Part shown: piece by piece, positions 9,627 through 19,494 of the stretch
Numbering within the stretch: the stretch's first letter is position 1
Layout: every line of letters begins with the position of its first letter
NCBI GenBank assembly: GCA_910592205.1
Contig: CAJVPJ010000634.1
Span: 1-20,332 of the forward strand
DNA length: 20,332 bases
Source: Paraglomus occultum
Taxonomy: Eukaryota; Glomeromycota; Glomeromycetes; Paraglomerales; Paraglomeraceae
Direction: 5' to 3'
Made by a program: the position numbers and the translations under genes
Notes under the pieces: generated by a model
Told to the model about the DNA's origin: nothing
The model's input: the letters and a program-made list of their open reading frames with translations, nothing else
Databases searched by the model: none

Positions 9627-10298
9627 TTAATACATGTAGTTATTTTGGCATACTGTTTTAGGATGAAAGGTGGTCCCAACAAATTACACAACGATTCGCT
9701 ACAAAATGATCAAGAGGACTACTTTACATTGTGCCGGCCAGTACGAGTCTTATTACATTCTCTTAATCAGAATGTGGTTCCCATGCCTAAGACTGTGCTA
9801 CCCAAAAATGGGAAATATTGTCTAAAGATTATTAATTTAGAAGAAAACTATTATAAAGATGTAGGCAGTCTAATTTACCAATATGGTATTAGAATAACAT
9901 TCTCAGCATTAATGCATTCTTTGATTCTACTTGTCTGCTATTGCATTGTTATCCAAAAATACTCTTTCTTGACTTGGCTTTCTTCCGAGGAATATCTTAT
10001 GAGCTAACAAATAACGACTGTCGTTAAATACAAGTCGATGTTTATTCTTCATACCAACCGCGTTTCCGATATATGCGCTGCAATGTTTATAATTATGGTT
10101 GATGGTGCAAAAGAAGCTTATGATCGGGGAACGAAACATAACAACTGGGTTGTGTTCTTCATCTAAGAATATTCATATATCGACGATTTGTCCAGTTGCT
10201 CTAGTGCGCAATTATCGTATTATTTCTATTGTCGTTTTATTAATACACGATTTCAAGAGCAAGCCATGCCAAGACAACTGTGCTACTTCTTTCAATAA
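9627..10298 (+). pseudogene. Long same-frame open stretch broken by two TAA codons
   Basis: One reading frame runs from 9627 (just after TGA at 9624) to TAA at 10296-10298, with only two internal stops, at 10005-10007 and 10164-10166. The first part, from ATG 9663, would give 114 aa: a polar region with VVPMPKTVLPKNGKYCLKII at about residues 40-59, then a hydrophobic segment around residues 80-95. The middle part includes MVDGAKEAYDRGTKHNNWVV. At this AT content roughly a dozen stops would be expected by chance over the same length. A decayed gene, or a spliced gene I cannot resolve, fits best. I do not recognise the family. A TTTTAG acceptor-like site ends at 9661, and a GTAGGC donor-like site follows at about 9860. 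Confidence 0.3.
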
Positions 10299-10422
10299 TT
10301 CTATTGGGGCGTGTAGCTCGACTGTTATATTCTGATCAGGTGATATTATAGAAGTACTGTAGCTCATATAGTCGATCCGCTTCCCCCTTTCTCGTATTGT
10401 CCTTGTCTTTGCACTTGAAATT
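10299..10422. promoter_or_regulatory. Probable 5' UTR and promoter of the phospholipase gene
   Basis: These 124 bases directly precede the phospholipase ATG and include a pyrimidine-rich stretch just before it (about 10380-10410). No specific factor-binding site can be named. Confidence 0.3.
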
Positions 10423-13124
10423 ATGTCGGAAGATTCAAAACTTGAAAGGTAACGGAATGCTGTATTGGGATCGATAACAAGTCTATTCATTAATCATTTA
10501 AAAACCTTAATTGCAGTTCAACCCAATCAGTATCTGTAACTCAGGAATCTACTACTGTTGCCCAAACCACATCAACAAACGATGATGGTGTCGGGATTAC
10601 TGCTCAACAGACAAAGGTGATCACTGACAAGACAACCACCGTTGAAACCACCTCTCCAAGTGGACAATCATGGGTCACCGAAACAAGGGAAAAGGTCGTT
10701 TCGTTTGTCAGTAAGATTTTCCCCGCATCATTAAAGGTCGATAGTAGTGTGATTAGAGAATTTGACAAGTTGGATGACAAGGCCAAGCAAGCATTAAATG
10801 ATCAAGCGAGGTATCCCGAGCTGCAATGGGACGCCAGTGTCAGGTAAACGAAGAACAAGCAGTATTCTGGTAAATGATACGCTAACCGTATTAAGCAATG
10901 ATATTCACTTTAAAACGTAGATGTTCGCTTGACATCTGTGATGAAGAGAAACAATTTATTCGCGCGAGAAAAGAATTCATTCGCGACAAATTTGCTAAAT
11001 ATATTGGAGTAGACGTCGATGATGTTCACGTCGATGATATACCAATTATTGGGTTTGGCGGAAGCGGTGGTGGATTCCGAGCCATGATTGCTACAACAGG
11101 TAAACCTTTTTGTTAAATGTCAAATCCATGACAATAATATTACTAACGCGTTTTTTACATAGGCTATGTTTACGGTCTGCAAAAGAGTGGATTGTATGAT
11201 TGTGGTACATACTATGGAGGTATGTGACTATTGGCGTATAATTGTGTGGTTATCCATGGCGTTATTATTTATCCTTGTATACACATTTATTAAGGTGTCA
11301 GTGGAAGTTGTTGGAATCTAGCCGCACAGTACACTTCCATCATTTCGGAACAAGACAATCCACTTGAAGTAATATAAGAAAATAATTGGTTAGAGTAATT
11401 GAGAATGTAAAGACCAATTTGATGCGACCTTTTGCTTTCATCTCAGGCACTGATCGATCATTTTAAGAAACGACTCGACCATCACATTGCCAATCCACAT
11501 GCGGTTATTAAATCTCTTACGGCTACCACATCGCCTGAACAAGCCGTTGAATTGGTCTTTGGTGGTCTGGCTCAGAAGAAACAGACGGGACTGAACACGG
11601 GTATCATTGATATCTACGGCGCGTTATTGGCTACCAGACTTTTGCTTGGCAATGATCCAGTAAATCAGACCAGAGATTTCAAACTGAGTGAGCAGAAACG
11701 ATATTTAAAAGGCGGAAAGCATCCCATGCCAATATATACAGCGTACGTACCAAAAAGCATACTCGCTTACAAATATATTATTATACGCGTATACACCCAA
11801 TAATATTTTTTTCGGCCAAACAAAGTTTACATCATTCTCGGCCTTGGAAGGATTTCCTCAAACCGGAAGACGCAGCTCAAGTGCCCAACTACAAAGAGGT
11901 GTTGAAAGAGCATCAGAAAATAAAGGATCATTATCGATGGTTTGAATTTACTCCATTCGAGATTGGTTGTGATGAGATTCCCGGTTAGTATATAAAGTCA
12001 GTAAGCTCTTTTAATATCCAAATGCAAAACGGTTTTAACGTGTCAATTATTATTTTAGCCTTTATCCCGTCTTGGGCATTTGGAAGGCGCTTTGAGTTTA
12101 GAAAGAGCATCGATCGCGTGCCCGAGCAGAACTTTGGATTAGAGATTGGGTAACGAAATATATCTATGAATTACTTGTAGTCTATACGAATATAAGTTAG
12201 GTGAACTTTACATTTTCTTCATAAAGTTAAAAAGTTATTATTAACATTATTATCTTTTGTAGTGTATTCGGAGCTGCTCCGTGCGCTCCAATAATAATCG
12301 ATATTCGACAGATTGAACACGTTATACCAGAAGGTTGGCTGAAAAATACTTTGCAAAAATCTTATGATGGAGTAAGCAAAAGTCATTACATCAATATTTG
12401 CAATGTTTTCCCATGCTCTCTTTTTTTTTTCCCGCGATTATCACCTATTTCCAACTAATTTTTTCACTTTAACGCTCGTTTCTCACATTAGGTGATGGAA
12501 GATATTGGCGAACAACGGCAATGGAAATTCGAGGGTCATCACGTAATCCCAGAGGCCAACAATCACAACTTTTTTTACCATCTTGACCCACCGCCGTACA
12601 AGCTTGGCACAACAAATTCACCCATTCTCCATTTCATCGATGCTGGCGCTTCTAATGATCTTCCGCTTTACCCATTGACTCATCCCGGGCGCAAAGTAGA
12701 TATTATAATGGGATTCGATTCGTCTAGTCAAATCATTGAAAGTAGCTTCTTTGAAGAAGAACAGAAAATCTTTACTTCTCGGCGTGGAATCAACAGTACC
12801 AAGCGCCAAGATCTTTGTAGCAAGTATCTGGAAGTCTATGATTATGAGCCAAATGGAAACGCCCAAGATGGATATACTCCACCAATGACGCATCCGGCTA
12901 CTTTTCTGTATTTACCTTTCCTACCAAACGATAAAGTAGACCCGACATTTGTTCCCAGCACCGCTAAATTCTGTGCCTTTAACAATTTCACTTATACTTC
13001 AGAGCAGATTGATTTGATAGTAAAATTGGCACTGCAGAATTGGAGCGAAGTTGAAAGTACAGTAAAGAATGTTATCAAAGGAGTGTGGGAAAAGAAGAGA
13101 GCCGCTAGACTTGGACAAACATAA
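10423..13124 (+). CDS. Cytosolic phospholipase A2-like enzyme (group IV, no C2 domain)
   Basis: Ten exons join in phase: 10423-10448, 10517-10843, 10921-11099, 11163-11219, 11295-11368, 11447-11742, 11826-11983, 12059-12149, 12263-12371 and 12492-13124, giving 649 aa. All introns are GT-AG. After a Ser/Thr-rich N-terminus of about 60 residues comes the catalytic module of the cPLA2/phospholipase B family: oxyanion glycine loop and arginine GFGGSGGGFRAM (162-173, Arg171), nucleophile elbow GVSGS (197-201, Ser199) and the catalytic Asp in HFIDAGASNDLP (Asp489). GKHPMPIYTA and the IPSWAFGR segment also fit cPLA2. There is no signal peptide, unlike secreted fungal phospholipase B, and no C2 domain, so a cytosolic enzyme without a recognisable C2-type calcium membrane anchor is likely. 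It should hydrolyse glycerophospholipid acyl esters, and lysophospholipase activity is equally possible. It converges on TTI1. Confidence 0.9.
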
Positions 13125-13164
13125 CCAATATTTAATCGTCTAAACATTATTCATTACTTACATA

Positions 13165-13170
13165 TTTATT
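13165..13170 (-). terminator. Candidate poly(A) signal of TTI1
   Basis: AATAAA on the minus strand lies about 70 bases past the TTI1 stop, within the 113-base gap to the phospholipase gene. Confidence 0.5.
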
Positions 13171-13229
13171 TACAGGCGTTCTTAGTAAATACATTTCTAC
13201 CATTCTATTATTTTTTCAACAACCATCGC

Positions 13230-13235
13230 AATAAA
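13230..13235 (+). terminator. Candidate poly(A) signal of the phospholipase gene
   Basis: AATAAA lies about 105 bases past the phospholipase stop and only 2 bases before the end of the convergent TTI1 frame. Cleavage 10-30 bases further on would therefore fall inside TTI1 coding sequence on the opposite strand. Confidence 0.45.
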
Positions 13236-13237
13236 TC

Positions 13238-16200
13238 TTAGGATTTAACTTCCTGTGATTGTATTTTTTCCAATATCTTGTCTACATTATTTCGGTATGC
13301 TTCTCCTCCATCTTCTTTTGAATACTTTTGCAAATGCTCTGGCCATACGATATTACGCATAATCTCATCGCTTATATGTCCTTTTTCTACTCGAACTACC
13401 GAATACTCTTTAACCAATCCTTTTGTTATCAGCCACACGGCGTCCGCATGTCTCTCAGCAATAGCCTCAAACAATTCTGTCACGATATTCTGTATTCTCT
13501 CGTGTTGTCTCTTATTTAATAATGGATACATTATATCCATCAGCTCGAATAACATCTCGCTGGTTAATTCTACGTTCTTGATAGTAATACACATAGTACT
13601 CAGAATAGATACTTTCATGCGATGACTAATCGAATATTCCCAGGTATCTATCACGTCGTTGCTCACACCTTTCCCTCGTCTGTCCATTAACGTCTTAAAT
13701 CTTGGCCACACATCATCAATAATCCTACGCATAACAAAATCACCACTTGTTATCGCGATCGTCTCGATTACTTCTGCAGCCGCGAGTACTACATAATGTT
13801 CTCCATCACCCAACCTATTCATAATCAATGGCCATAAGCGATGAACCAGCGGATTCAGCTCCTTAGGAAGTGAATAAAAAACAGGAAGAGCCAAGCGGAT
13901 GATACAAAGTGCCGTGTATCGAAGATGTGGCGACGAAGCAGGAAGAAAGTGCACAAGTTTATCAACAATCGAGAGTGTTATCTGCTGAGACTGTGTTAGA
14001 ACCGGGGTTGCCTCCTCTGGAGACTGCAAAGACTCGTTGTGATTCGCTACGCTGTCATTGTTGAATGCATCTTGGTCTGTTGAGAGTTCTTGCGATTCTC
14101 TTTGCCGACGAATGTCGAGAAAGTATTCACCTATTTCATCAAGTGTTGCTTTCTCTGACGGAAGCAGACGGCATGGCGCGTCTGGAGAGTATGACGCGAC
14201 AAAATCGGCTATTTCTGATGATATTGTTCCATATTCAGTCGTAACTGTATTTCCAGACGAATTCACTTTTTCGCTTGTCTTATCCCTATTATATTTAGCG
14301 TTATTATTGATCCGTTCCTCCTCCTCCTCCCCCTCCTCAACATCAGTATCGATAGTCTTAATCCACTCTTCCAACACACCATCGTCTCCTTTCGTATCGC
14401 TGGTACCCTTACTATCCTTTTGCTCATTTCCAACGACCAACACAACATTCTCAAGCACTCTCGATAGCCTTGCAACGATTTCTTCATCCAAATTCCATTT
14501 ATCCATTTGCGTCAATATATCTCTGACAATATCTTCAATATAGAGTAACACGCCAATTCCCCCAATCTTGACAACCATGCTCAACACATCAATCACTTCC
14601 ATTTCTTCTCGCAGCTTCTGTAACTTCCTTGATGCATCGTTAATAATATAATCAAGATTATCAAGAATGAGTTCAGATGGAGAGGCATATCCGCACTCGT
14701 AAGAGACATGAACCAGGGCCGTCTGGGCTGTACTTGAAACAAGCGAGTGTGAAGAGGTAAGTGAAGAAAGAATAGGATATAGAGCAGTAAGAAGAAGAGG
14801 ACGGAAGGCGTTACAAAGAATTGTGGACGATATCGATATGCCGCGGAGAAGTTGAGATTGTAGTATAACTACGTTCGCTTGAGAGTACGTTGGAGCGGTA
14901 AGAGCAGACGTTGATATTGATGTCTGGGCATTATGACGCAAAGTGATATCTCGCATAGATTGAACAAGTGTGTACTCTTCATCCGTCCCATTTATACGGT
15001 CTCCTGTCTTTTCTCTGTTCCACTCGACATACTCTGTAACCAAAGCTTTGGCGATCTCTTTTACGTTTTTATAATCATTAGCCGCTCTTCCGTTGACGTC
15101 AAAAAAGTCCTTGCTAAATTCATTTCCAGTTCTTGTTTTCCTGTCAAATAACCTACTTCCGATGTCATCCTCTTCCTCATTAATCCCATATCCACCGGCA
15201 CCAAGCACTATTTCGTTGACAATTAATACACACTCGGCGTGAAATCTTGGCGAGTTGTTTTGTGCAAATGAGAGAAAATGGTCAACCAGGAACGAGAGGT
15301 TACCATAATAACCAAAAAGTCTGAAAAGTGTCGAGAGTGAATGATGAACTGCCGACTGGCTAAGGTGTTTAAAAGGGATTCGAGGAAATGGAGGCAGAGA
15401 GGACGGGACCGGAGAATAAAAAATTGAGCTTGTTGATGGAAAAGCAGGAATAACTGACGATGATGCAGTAACCACTTCATTTGTTTCTAAAATTCCAGAA
15501 TCTATGCCCTCTATGGCGCCGATATCTCTCTCTACTACACCAACCCTAGTTACACTCTTGTCGAATTCGACAGCAGCTAACAATCCAAACGACATTCTGA
15601 CCAGACTGTTATTCAGCACGCTCTGCACGTCCCTGCCCAAGACTCTCACATGTCCTGATATAAGATCCAAGACTGTTCTCTTTGCATTTTCATCTACTCC
15701 TATAAGATATCTTGGCAGATTTGTCAGCCACTTGTCCAGATTCTCCTTCATTGTAGGAACAAACAATTGTTCAAACTTTGTCCCATGTTGATGTTGTAAA
15801 GATACTATGTGATGTCTTGTGGGGATGGACACTTCGATGTACGAGTCTGACAAGTACAGTAGTAACGTCTCGAGAAGAATGGCTAGTGATGAAGAAAGAG
15901 AATTGGAACATGATAAAAGTAGCTTATAAGAAAAGTTGGAAAAGGAAAGACGCAAGTGCGCAGACGAGTGATTACGAATAGTAAAGATTTGAGAAAGAAG
16001 TGTTTTTATTTGATACGACGTTGCCTTGTGCCATGAAGCAGTACGATTAATATACATGGGTTTTCGCTCTTCCGATTGTTCCTTTTTTAATTCACTCGAG
16101 TCGTTGGCCGTGTTGATAAATATTTTCAAATCCTGTAAATCTTCAATTTTCGTTATTATATCATCGTTCACACTATCCTTCATGACCAATATTATTATAT

Positions 16201-17065
16201 CGCCTAATACGTCTACAATACTTGTCAGTAATCGGTGATTTTCCTTTTGACTTTCTATCAAAGTATTTCCAAGTGTGCTGACGACTCCGGGTAGATATGA
16301 TGCCACAACGCTCGCATCCTCTAGACTGTTTGTTATCATTTGAAGTGTCTCCAGAGACCGCACTCTTAGCTCGAGCATTCGTTCTGCTTTAATATATTCA
16401 AGCAGAATGAATATACATCGGCCTGACACAATGCGCATTTGAGGATCGCGAAGTTCCTGTTGAAGTGACTGCTGCTGCTGACTATGAGGCGGATTAAGGG
16501 CCAGAATACATCGAAGACAGGTGAGTTTTGTATCTTCCGACAACGAGCCTATCTGACTTTTTGTGTTATCGTTATCATTAGATTTTTCATCGGATTTGTG
16601 ATCAGGTGTATCGCCAGGCGTCTTGATAGATTCTTTTTGTTTGCTGGTTTTATTCCTCTCTTTGAGTTTCTCCCTTTCCTTGCTTCGTTCTGGTCCTTCA
16701 ATGATACTGACAAAAAATATAAATAACTGCCGATATAAAGTCGGTGTCATGTACTGCCACCAACTGGCTTCTAGCATAACAAGCGTACATTTCAGGAATC
16801 CTTCAATAAACGCGTCGCTTCGAGGACACTCTGCAGTCTGGAATAAATGCTGCAAACAATTAAACACATATTCAATCAAATTAAGAGTTAACACATTGGA
16901 GGCATTGGAAACGGAAGCAAGAGTTGCATGAAGGGTTGATAGTAGCTGTGTGATTCGAGTGGTATTTGAGCGTGTGACAGGTACGGATTGGAGCAGAGAT
17001 AGGCAGAGTGGCTTGAGCTGCTGGAAGAGAACTACTCGCTGCTCGTCTAGTTCCTCTGAGTACAT
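13238..17065 (-). CDS. TTI1: Tti1, HEAT-repeat subunit of the TTT complex
   Basis: A single uninterrupted frame of 1275 aa starts at ATG 17065 and ends at TAA. The sequence is built of helical pairs typical of HEAT repeats, with the conserved Tti1 C-terminal part at about 1030-1260, including LHFLPASS-like, LVHRLWPLIMNRL (1073-1085) and YVVLAAAEVIETIA (1091-1104) segments and VWPRF (1119-1123). Charged linkers lie at about 124-178 and at 900-933, the latter with an acidic run of Glu at 910-917. With Tel2 and Tti2, Tti1 forms a co-chaperone that helps Hsp90 fold PIKK kinases such as TOR, ATM/Tel1 and ATR. The length is somewhat above yeast and human Tti1 (about 1040-1090 aa), and the linkers probably account for the excess. 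The lack of introns contrasts with neighbouring genes. No disruption is visible. Confidence 0.85.
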   Translation of the reverse strand: MYSEELDEQRVVLFQQLKPLCLSLLQSVPVTRSNTTRITQLLSTLHATLASVSNASNVLTLNLIEYVFNCLQHLFQTAECPRSDAFIEGFLKCTLVMLEASWWQYMTPTLYRQLFIFFVSIIEGPERSKEREKLKERNKTSKQKESIKTPGDTPDHKSDEKSNDNDNTKSQIGSLSEDTKLTCLRCILALNPPHSQQQQSLQQELRDPQMRIVSGRCIFILLEYIKAERMLELRVRSLETLQMITNSLEDASVVASYLPGVVSTLGNTLIESQKENHRLLTSIVDVLGDIIILVMKDSVNDDIITKIEDLQDLKIFINTANDSSELKKEQSEERKPMYINRTASWHKATSYQIKTLLSQIFTIRNHSSAHLRLSFSNFSYKLLLSCSNSLSSSLAILLETLLLYLSDSYIEVSIPTRHHIVSLQHQHGTKFEQLFVPTMKENLDKWLTNLPRYLIGVDENAKRTVLDLISGHVRVLGRDVQSVLNNSLVRMSFGLLAAVEFDKSVTRVGVVERDIGAIEGIDSGILETNEVVTASSSVIPAFPSTSSIFYSPVPSSLPPFPRIPFKHLSQSAVHHSLSTLFRLFGYYGNLSFLVDHFLSFAQNNSPRFHAECVLIVNEIVLGAGGYGINEEEDDIGSRLFDRKTRTGNEFSKDFFDVNGRAANDYKNVKEIAKALVTEYVEWNREKTGDRINGTDEEYTLVQSMRDITLRHNAQTSISTSALTAPTYSQANVVILQSQLLRGISISSTILCNAFRPLLLTALYPILSSLTSSHSLVSSTAQTALVHVSYECGYASPSELILDNLDYIINDASRKLQKLREEMEVIDVLSMVVKIGGIGVLLYIEDIVRDILTQMDKWNLDEEIVARLSRVLENVVLVVGNEQKDSKGTSDTKGDDGVLEEWIKTIDTDVEEGEEEEERINNNAKYNRDKTSEKVNSSGNTVTTEYGTISSEIADFVASYSPDAPCRLLPSEKATLDEIGEYFLDIRRQRESQELSTDQDAFNNDSVANHNESLQSPEEATPVLTQSQQITLSIVDKLVHFLPASSPHLRYTALCIIRLALPVFYSLPKELNPLVHRLWPLIMNRLGDGEHYVVLAAAEVIETIAITSGDFVMRRIIDDVWPRFKTLMDRRGKGVSNDVIDTWEYSISHRMKVSILSTMCITIKNVELTSEMLFELMDIMYPLLNKRQHERIQNIVTELFEAIAERHADAVWLITKGLVKEYSVVRVEKGHISDEIMRNIVWPEHLQKYSKEDGGEAYRNNVDKILEKIQSQEVKS

Positions 17066-17392
17066 AAAGAACAGACTATGTAAAATAAAGGAAAGAACAC
17101 ATCGAAATTTAGTTTGATTATCTTATCCTATTTAATTAGCACAATGGATCGATGCATGATCAGGCGCGGAGTATGTGATACATAATGCAATGAGTCTTGA
17201 TGAAATCATATTGCGTGCTCTAAGTAATGAGCCGTACAATAATTAACGATAAATGACGCATATATTCACTCCTTCACGTCACGTATCAAAATTCTGTAGC
17301 CTTTATTCAATAATCATTACCGAATCTAAGGTAAGTTCGACTATGACGACCCGATAACTTTTATTGAAAAGGGAGCATTCCGCATAAACAGT
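17066..17392. other. Spacer between the BTB-TLDc gene and TTI1
   Basis: Both flanking genes are on the minus strand, so this 327-base AT-rich spacer should hold the 3' UTR of the BTB-TLDc gene and the promoter of TTI1. Apart from a poly(A) signal candidate I see no motif, tRNA or small gene here. Confidence 0.5.
17360..17365 (-). terminator. Candidate poly(A) signal of the BTB-TLDc gene
   Basis: AATAAA on the minus strand lies 27 bases past the TGA stop of the BTB-TLDc frame, a normal distance for fungal 3' ends. Confidence 0.5.
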
Positions 17393-18906
17393 TCAAAACT
17401 TTGAAACTAAAAACATTTCCCAATTATCCCACGTAAACTTGTCCGAACTAGATCTTATTGGAACCTCATAATAATATTTCTTGGCAATGGCAGCAGGACC
17501 GAAAAATAAATCTTGATGACCAAAGTGAGGAAATGAAGTATCGTTTTCTTGAATAGCACCATTACTAGTAGTAACAGAACTGACAATGCTTTTCTCCAAA
17601 TCTTCTTTGTCTATTGAAAAGATAAAACTTTCCGTGGACGCAACCCATTTCGTGGCTGAAGGAAAGGTCCACACTATTGGATTATATCCGCCAAGAATCT
17701 CTTTAGTGCCCGCCACTTTTCCAACAGTAATTGTAGGCCCCTTGTTTCGACACTTTTCGATAAACTTTGAGAGTTCGTTACCATCCCTACTTTGTCTATA
17801 TAGTAGAGTCAACTTGTAGAAATCTCTTCGATCGATTGGCGCTCTTTGACGTCCTTGACGTTTGGTTGATTCCATAATTTTCCGCGAGATCCACGCTGCC
17901 TGTTGCTTGTTGAGAATCTCCGAATCAATACTAGGCAATTGACTCTTCCGCAATGGTGACATTCTTGCAGTTGGTTTATAGTCTTGCAACACATAGTATT
18001 TGAATACATCTGAACGTAATTCTCTTGGTAATAACTCGACGTATGGAATAACAGTCTCGCTAAAATCCTTGGAGGAAAAGTTAAAGAACCTCATATACTT
18101 TATGCAATCCCCTATGATGTCTTTGATTGCATCAACTTGGTTCGAAGACCAGTTGTTCGGATCATTCGCAAGTCCAGGAACCTGTCTAACGGCCCATCGC
18201 ACTACTGACATCCATATGTCACCTTCATCCATGTTTAAATCGTCACTTTTCAGAAGTTCAATCAATATACCCTTTGATCCAATATCATCACATTCAAAGA
18301 AAAGCTTTGGAAATAAAATCATAAGTTGAAAGCAATGATTCTTGAGATTTTCTAATGCTGGTGGCTCCATCATCAAAGCAAACTCGTAAACTTTGAGAAT
18401 ATTTTTTTGTAACCATTCGTCTTGTTGAAGAATCAAGTAACGTCCAATTTCATCAATTAGATCTTTGAGTGCAAACTTGTTGGCTTCCTTCAAAAGATCA
18501 AGCCAGTTTATGCCTTCACATGATTTACAAAGCACTTTCCCGGTGTAGATGAATCTTTAGAATAATATTAATATCGTAAGTATTAAAGATAATAATGGTG
18601 CTATCCAAATTGCTATTAAATTAATATTTACCGGAGTAAAATTTCAAAGACATTAGGCGTCACGTCTTCGAGTACAATAGTTGGTCGCTGGACATTGTTA
18701 GATTCAACAGAGTGTTCGGTTATTCTACCTTCAAGATATGTGCTTCTCGTGCACAATACCACTGTATGCGCGACAAATATTTTGTCGTTCGGTTCTCTCC
18801 CGACATGAACTAGAATATCAGTATATTTTTCACTTTCATAGAGCTTTTCATAGTCAAGAGAAAGACGAGAAGATAAATCGACTACGACAGCGTCGGCGTT
18901 ATTCAT
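17393..18906 (-). CDS. BTB-BACK-TLDc domain protein, probable Cullin-3 adaptor type
   Basis: Two exons, 18632-18906 and 17393-18554, joined by a GT-AG intron of 77 nt, encode 478 aa. The start is set by an in-frame TAG eight codons upstream. The BTB/POZ fold spans about 26-132 (KYTDILVHVG at 27-36, FIYTGKV at 93-99). A BACK-like helical region covers about 140-285 (VYEFALMMEP, then DIWMSVVRWA near 204-213, with IKYMRFFNFSSKDF after it). The C-terminal TLDc domain spans about 302-474 (GPTITVGKV at 364-372, ILGGYNPIVW at 378-387, WDNWEMFLV at the end). BTB-BACK proteins commonly bridge Cullin-3 ubiquitin ligases to substrates, and TLDc domains in TBC1D24/OXR1 relatives regulate V-ATPase or oxidative responses. 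This domain order belongs to a family hugely expanded in arbuscular mycorrhizal fungi, so a specific substrate cannot be given. The gene is intact. Confidence 0.88.
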
Positions 18907-18924
18907 TTTGGAAAATTGATCTGC

Positions 18925-19494
18925 ATGAGCCTATTGTATTTCTTTATATGGAAACTGTCGTTACAAAGTTATTTGGGCACCACAACACTCATTGCATAAA
19001 CGAATTCAAATGCAGTTTCAGTTAATGCCGAGGTTCTTACGTAAAAGGATGAGTTCGAAGACTATAAATTACTTCAGATCGCTTACCCCATGGATGAGCT
19101 TAACATTAGAACAACCATTCACGTCGCATGTCGTTGTCCCGATTATAATAACCGGATTACCTAATGTCATGAAAGTTGGAGTGCAGTTTCATATACGAAT
19201 GACGGGATCCGTCCACATCGCCTTTCACTGGTATGTACAGATTTTTTATTTGTTTCCCCTGAATGCTTAAAGCAATTCATAAATATGCTCGGTTTATTTG
19301 GACAACAGACGGGTGCTTTGAATTATTATGTACCCGACATTATTCAGGCGAAAAGAGCTGACTCGGAAAAGATTGCGGAATGGATGATGATGTACTGCAA
19401 TGGTCAGCCTCGTATTCAACAATCATTGAGAAAGACCCTTAACCCAGGAACAATGTTATTATTGCCCAGCCTCTCACCTAGTGGCTATAAATGA
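18925..19494 (+). pseudogene. Disabled-looking 190-codon reading frame, family unknown
   Basis: One frame runs from ATG 18925 to TGA at 19492-19494 with three internal TAA codons, at 18997, 19042 and 19162. Protein-like segments include KDEFEDYKLLQIAYPMDELN (from 19045), TTIHVACRCPDYNNR and VPDIIQAKRADSEKIAEWMM. The last 69 codons from ATG 19285 are fully open. A second frame (18992-19270) overlaps it and is also open, so the choice of frame is not certain. Introns removing all three stops are not obvious. It lies divergently just upstream of the BTB-TLDc start. A Cys-rich CRCPDY motif followed by CHE recalls SWIM fingers of transposases, but the spacing does not match that consensus, so no family is assigned. 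Confidence 0.3.

Noticed and set aside
10212-10490. 92-codon minus-strand frame overlapping the phospholipase first exon
   Set aside because: It partly looks protein-like (ELHAPIELLKEVAQ), but half of it is antisense to the phospholipase start and no splice model or known family supports it.
12618-12893. 91-codon open frame on the minus strand
   Set aside because: Antisense to the last phospholipase exon, which encodes the catalytic Asp region.
14058-14543. 161-codon open frame on the plus strand
   Set aside because: It is entirely antisense to TTI1 coding sequence and Ser-rich, as expected for the complement of an acidic and leucine-rich region. No family resemblance.
19114-19180. Possible SWIM zinc finger of a MULE-type transposase
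   Set aside because: CRC followed by CH lacks the residue required between Cys and His (CxH), a stop interrupts the motif, and no transposase core is visible.
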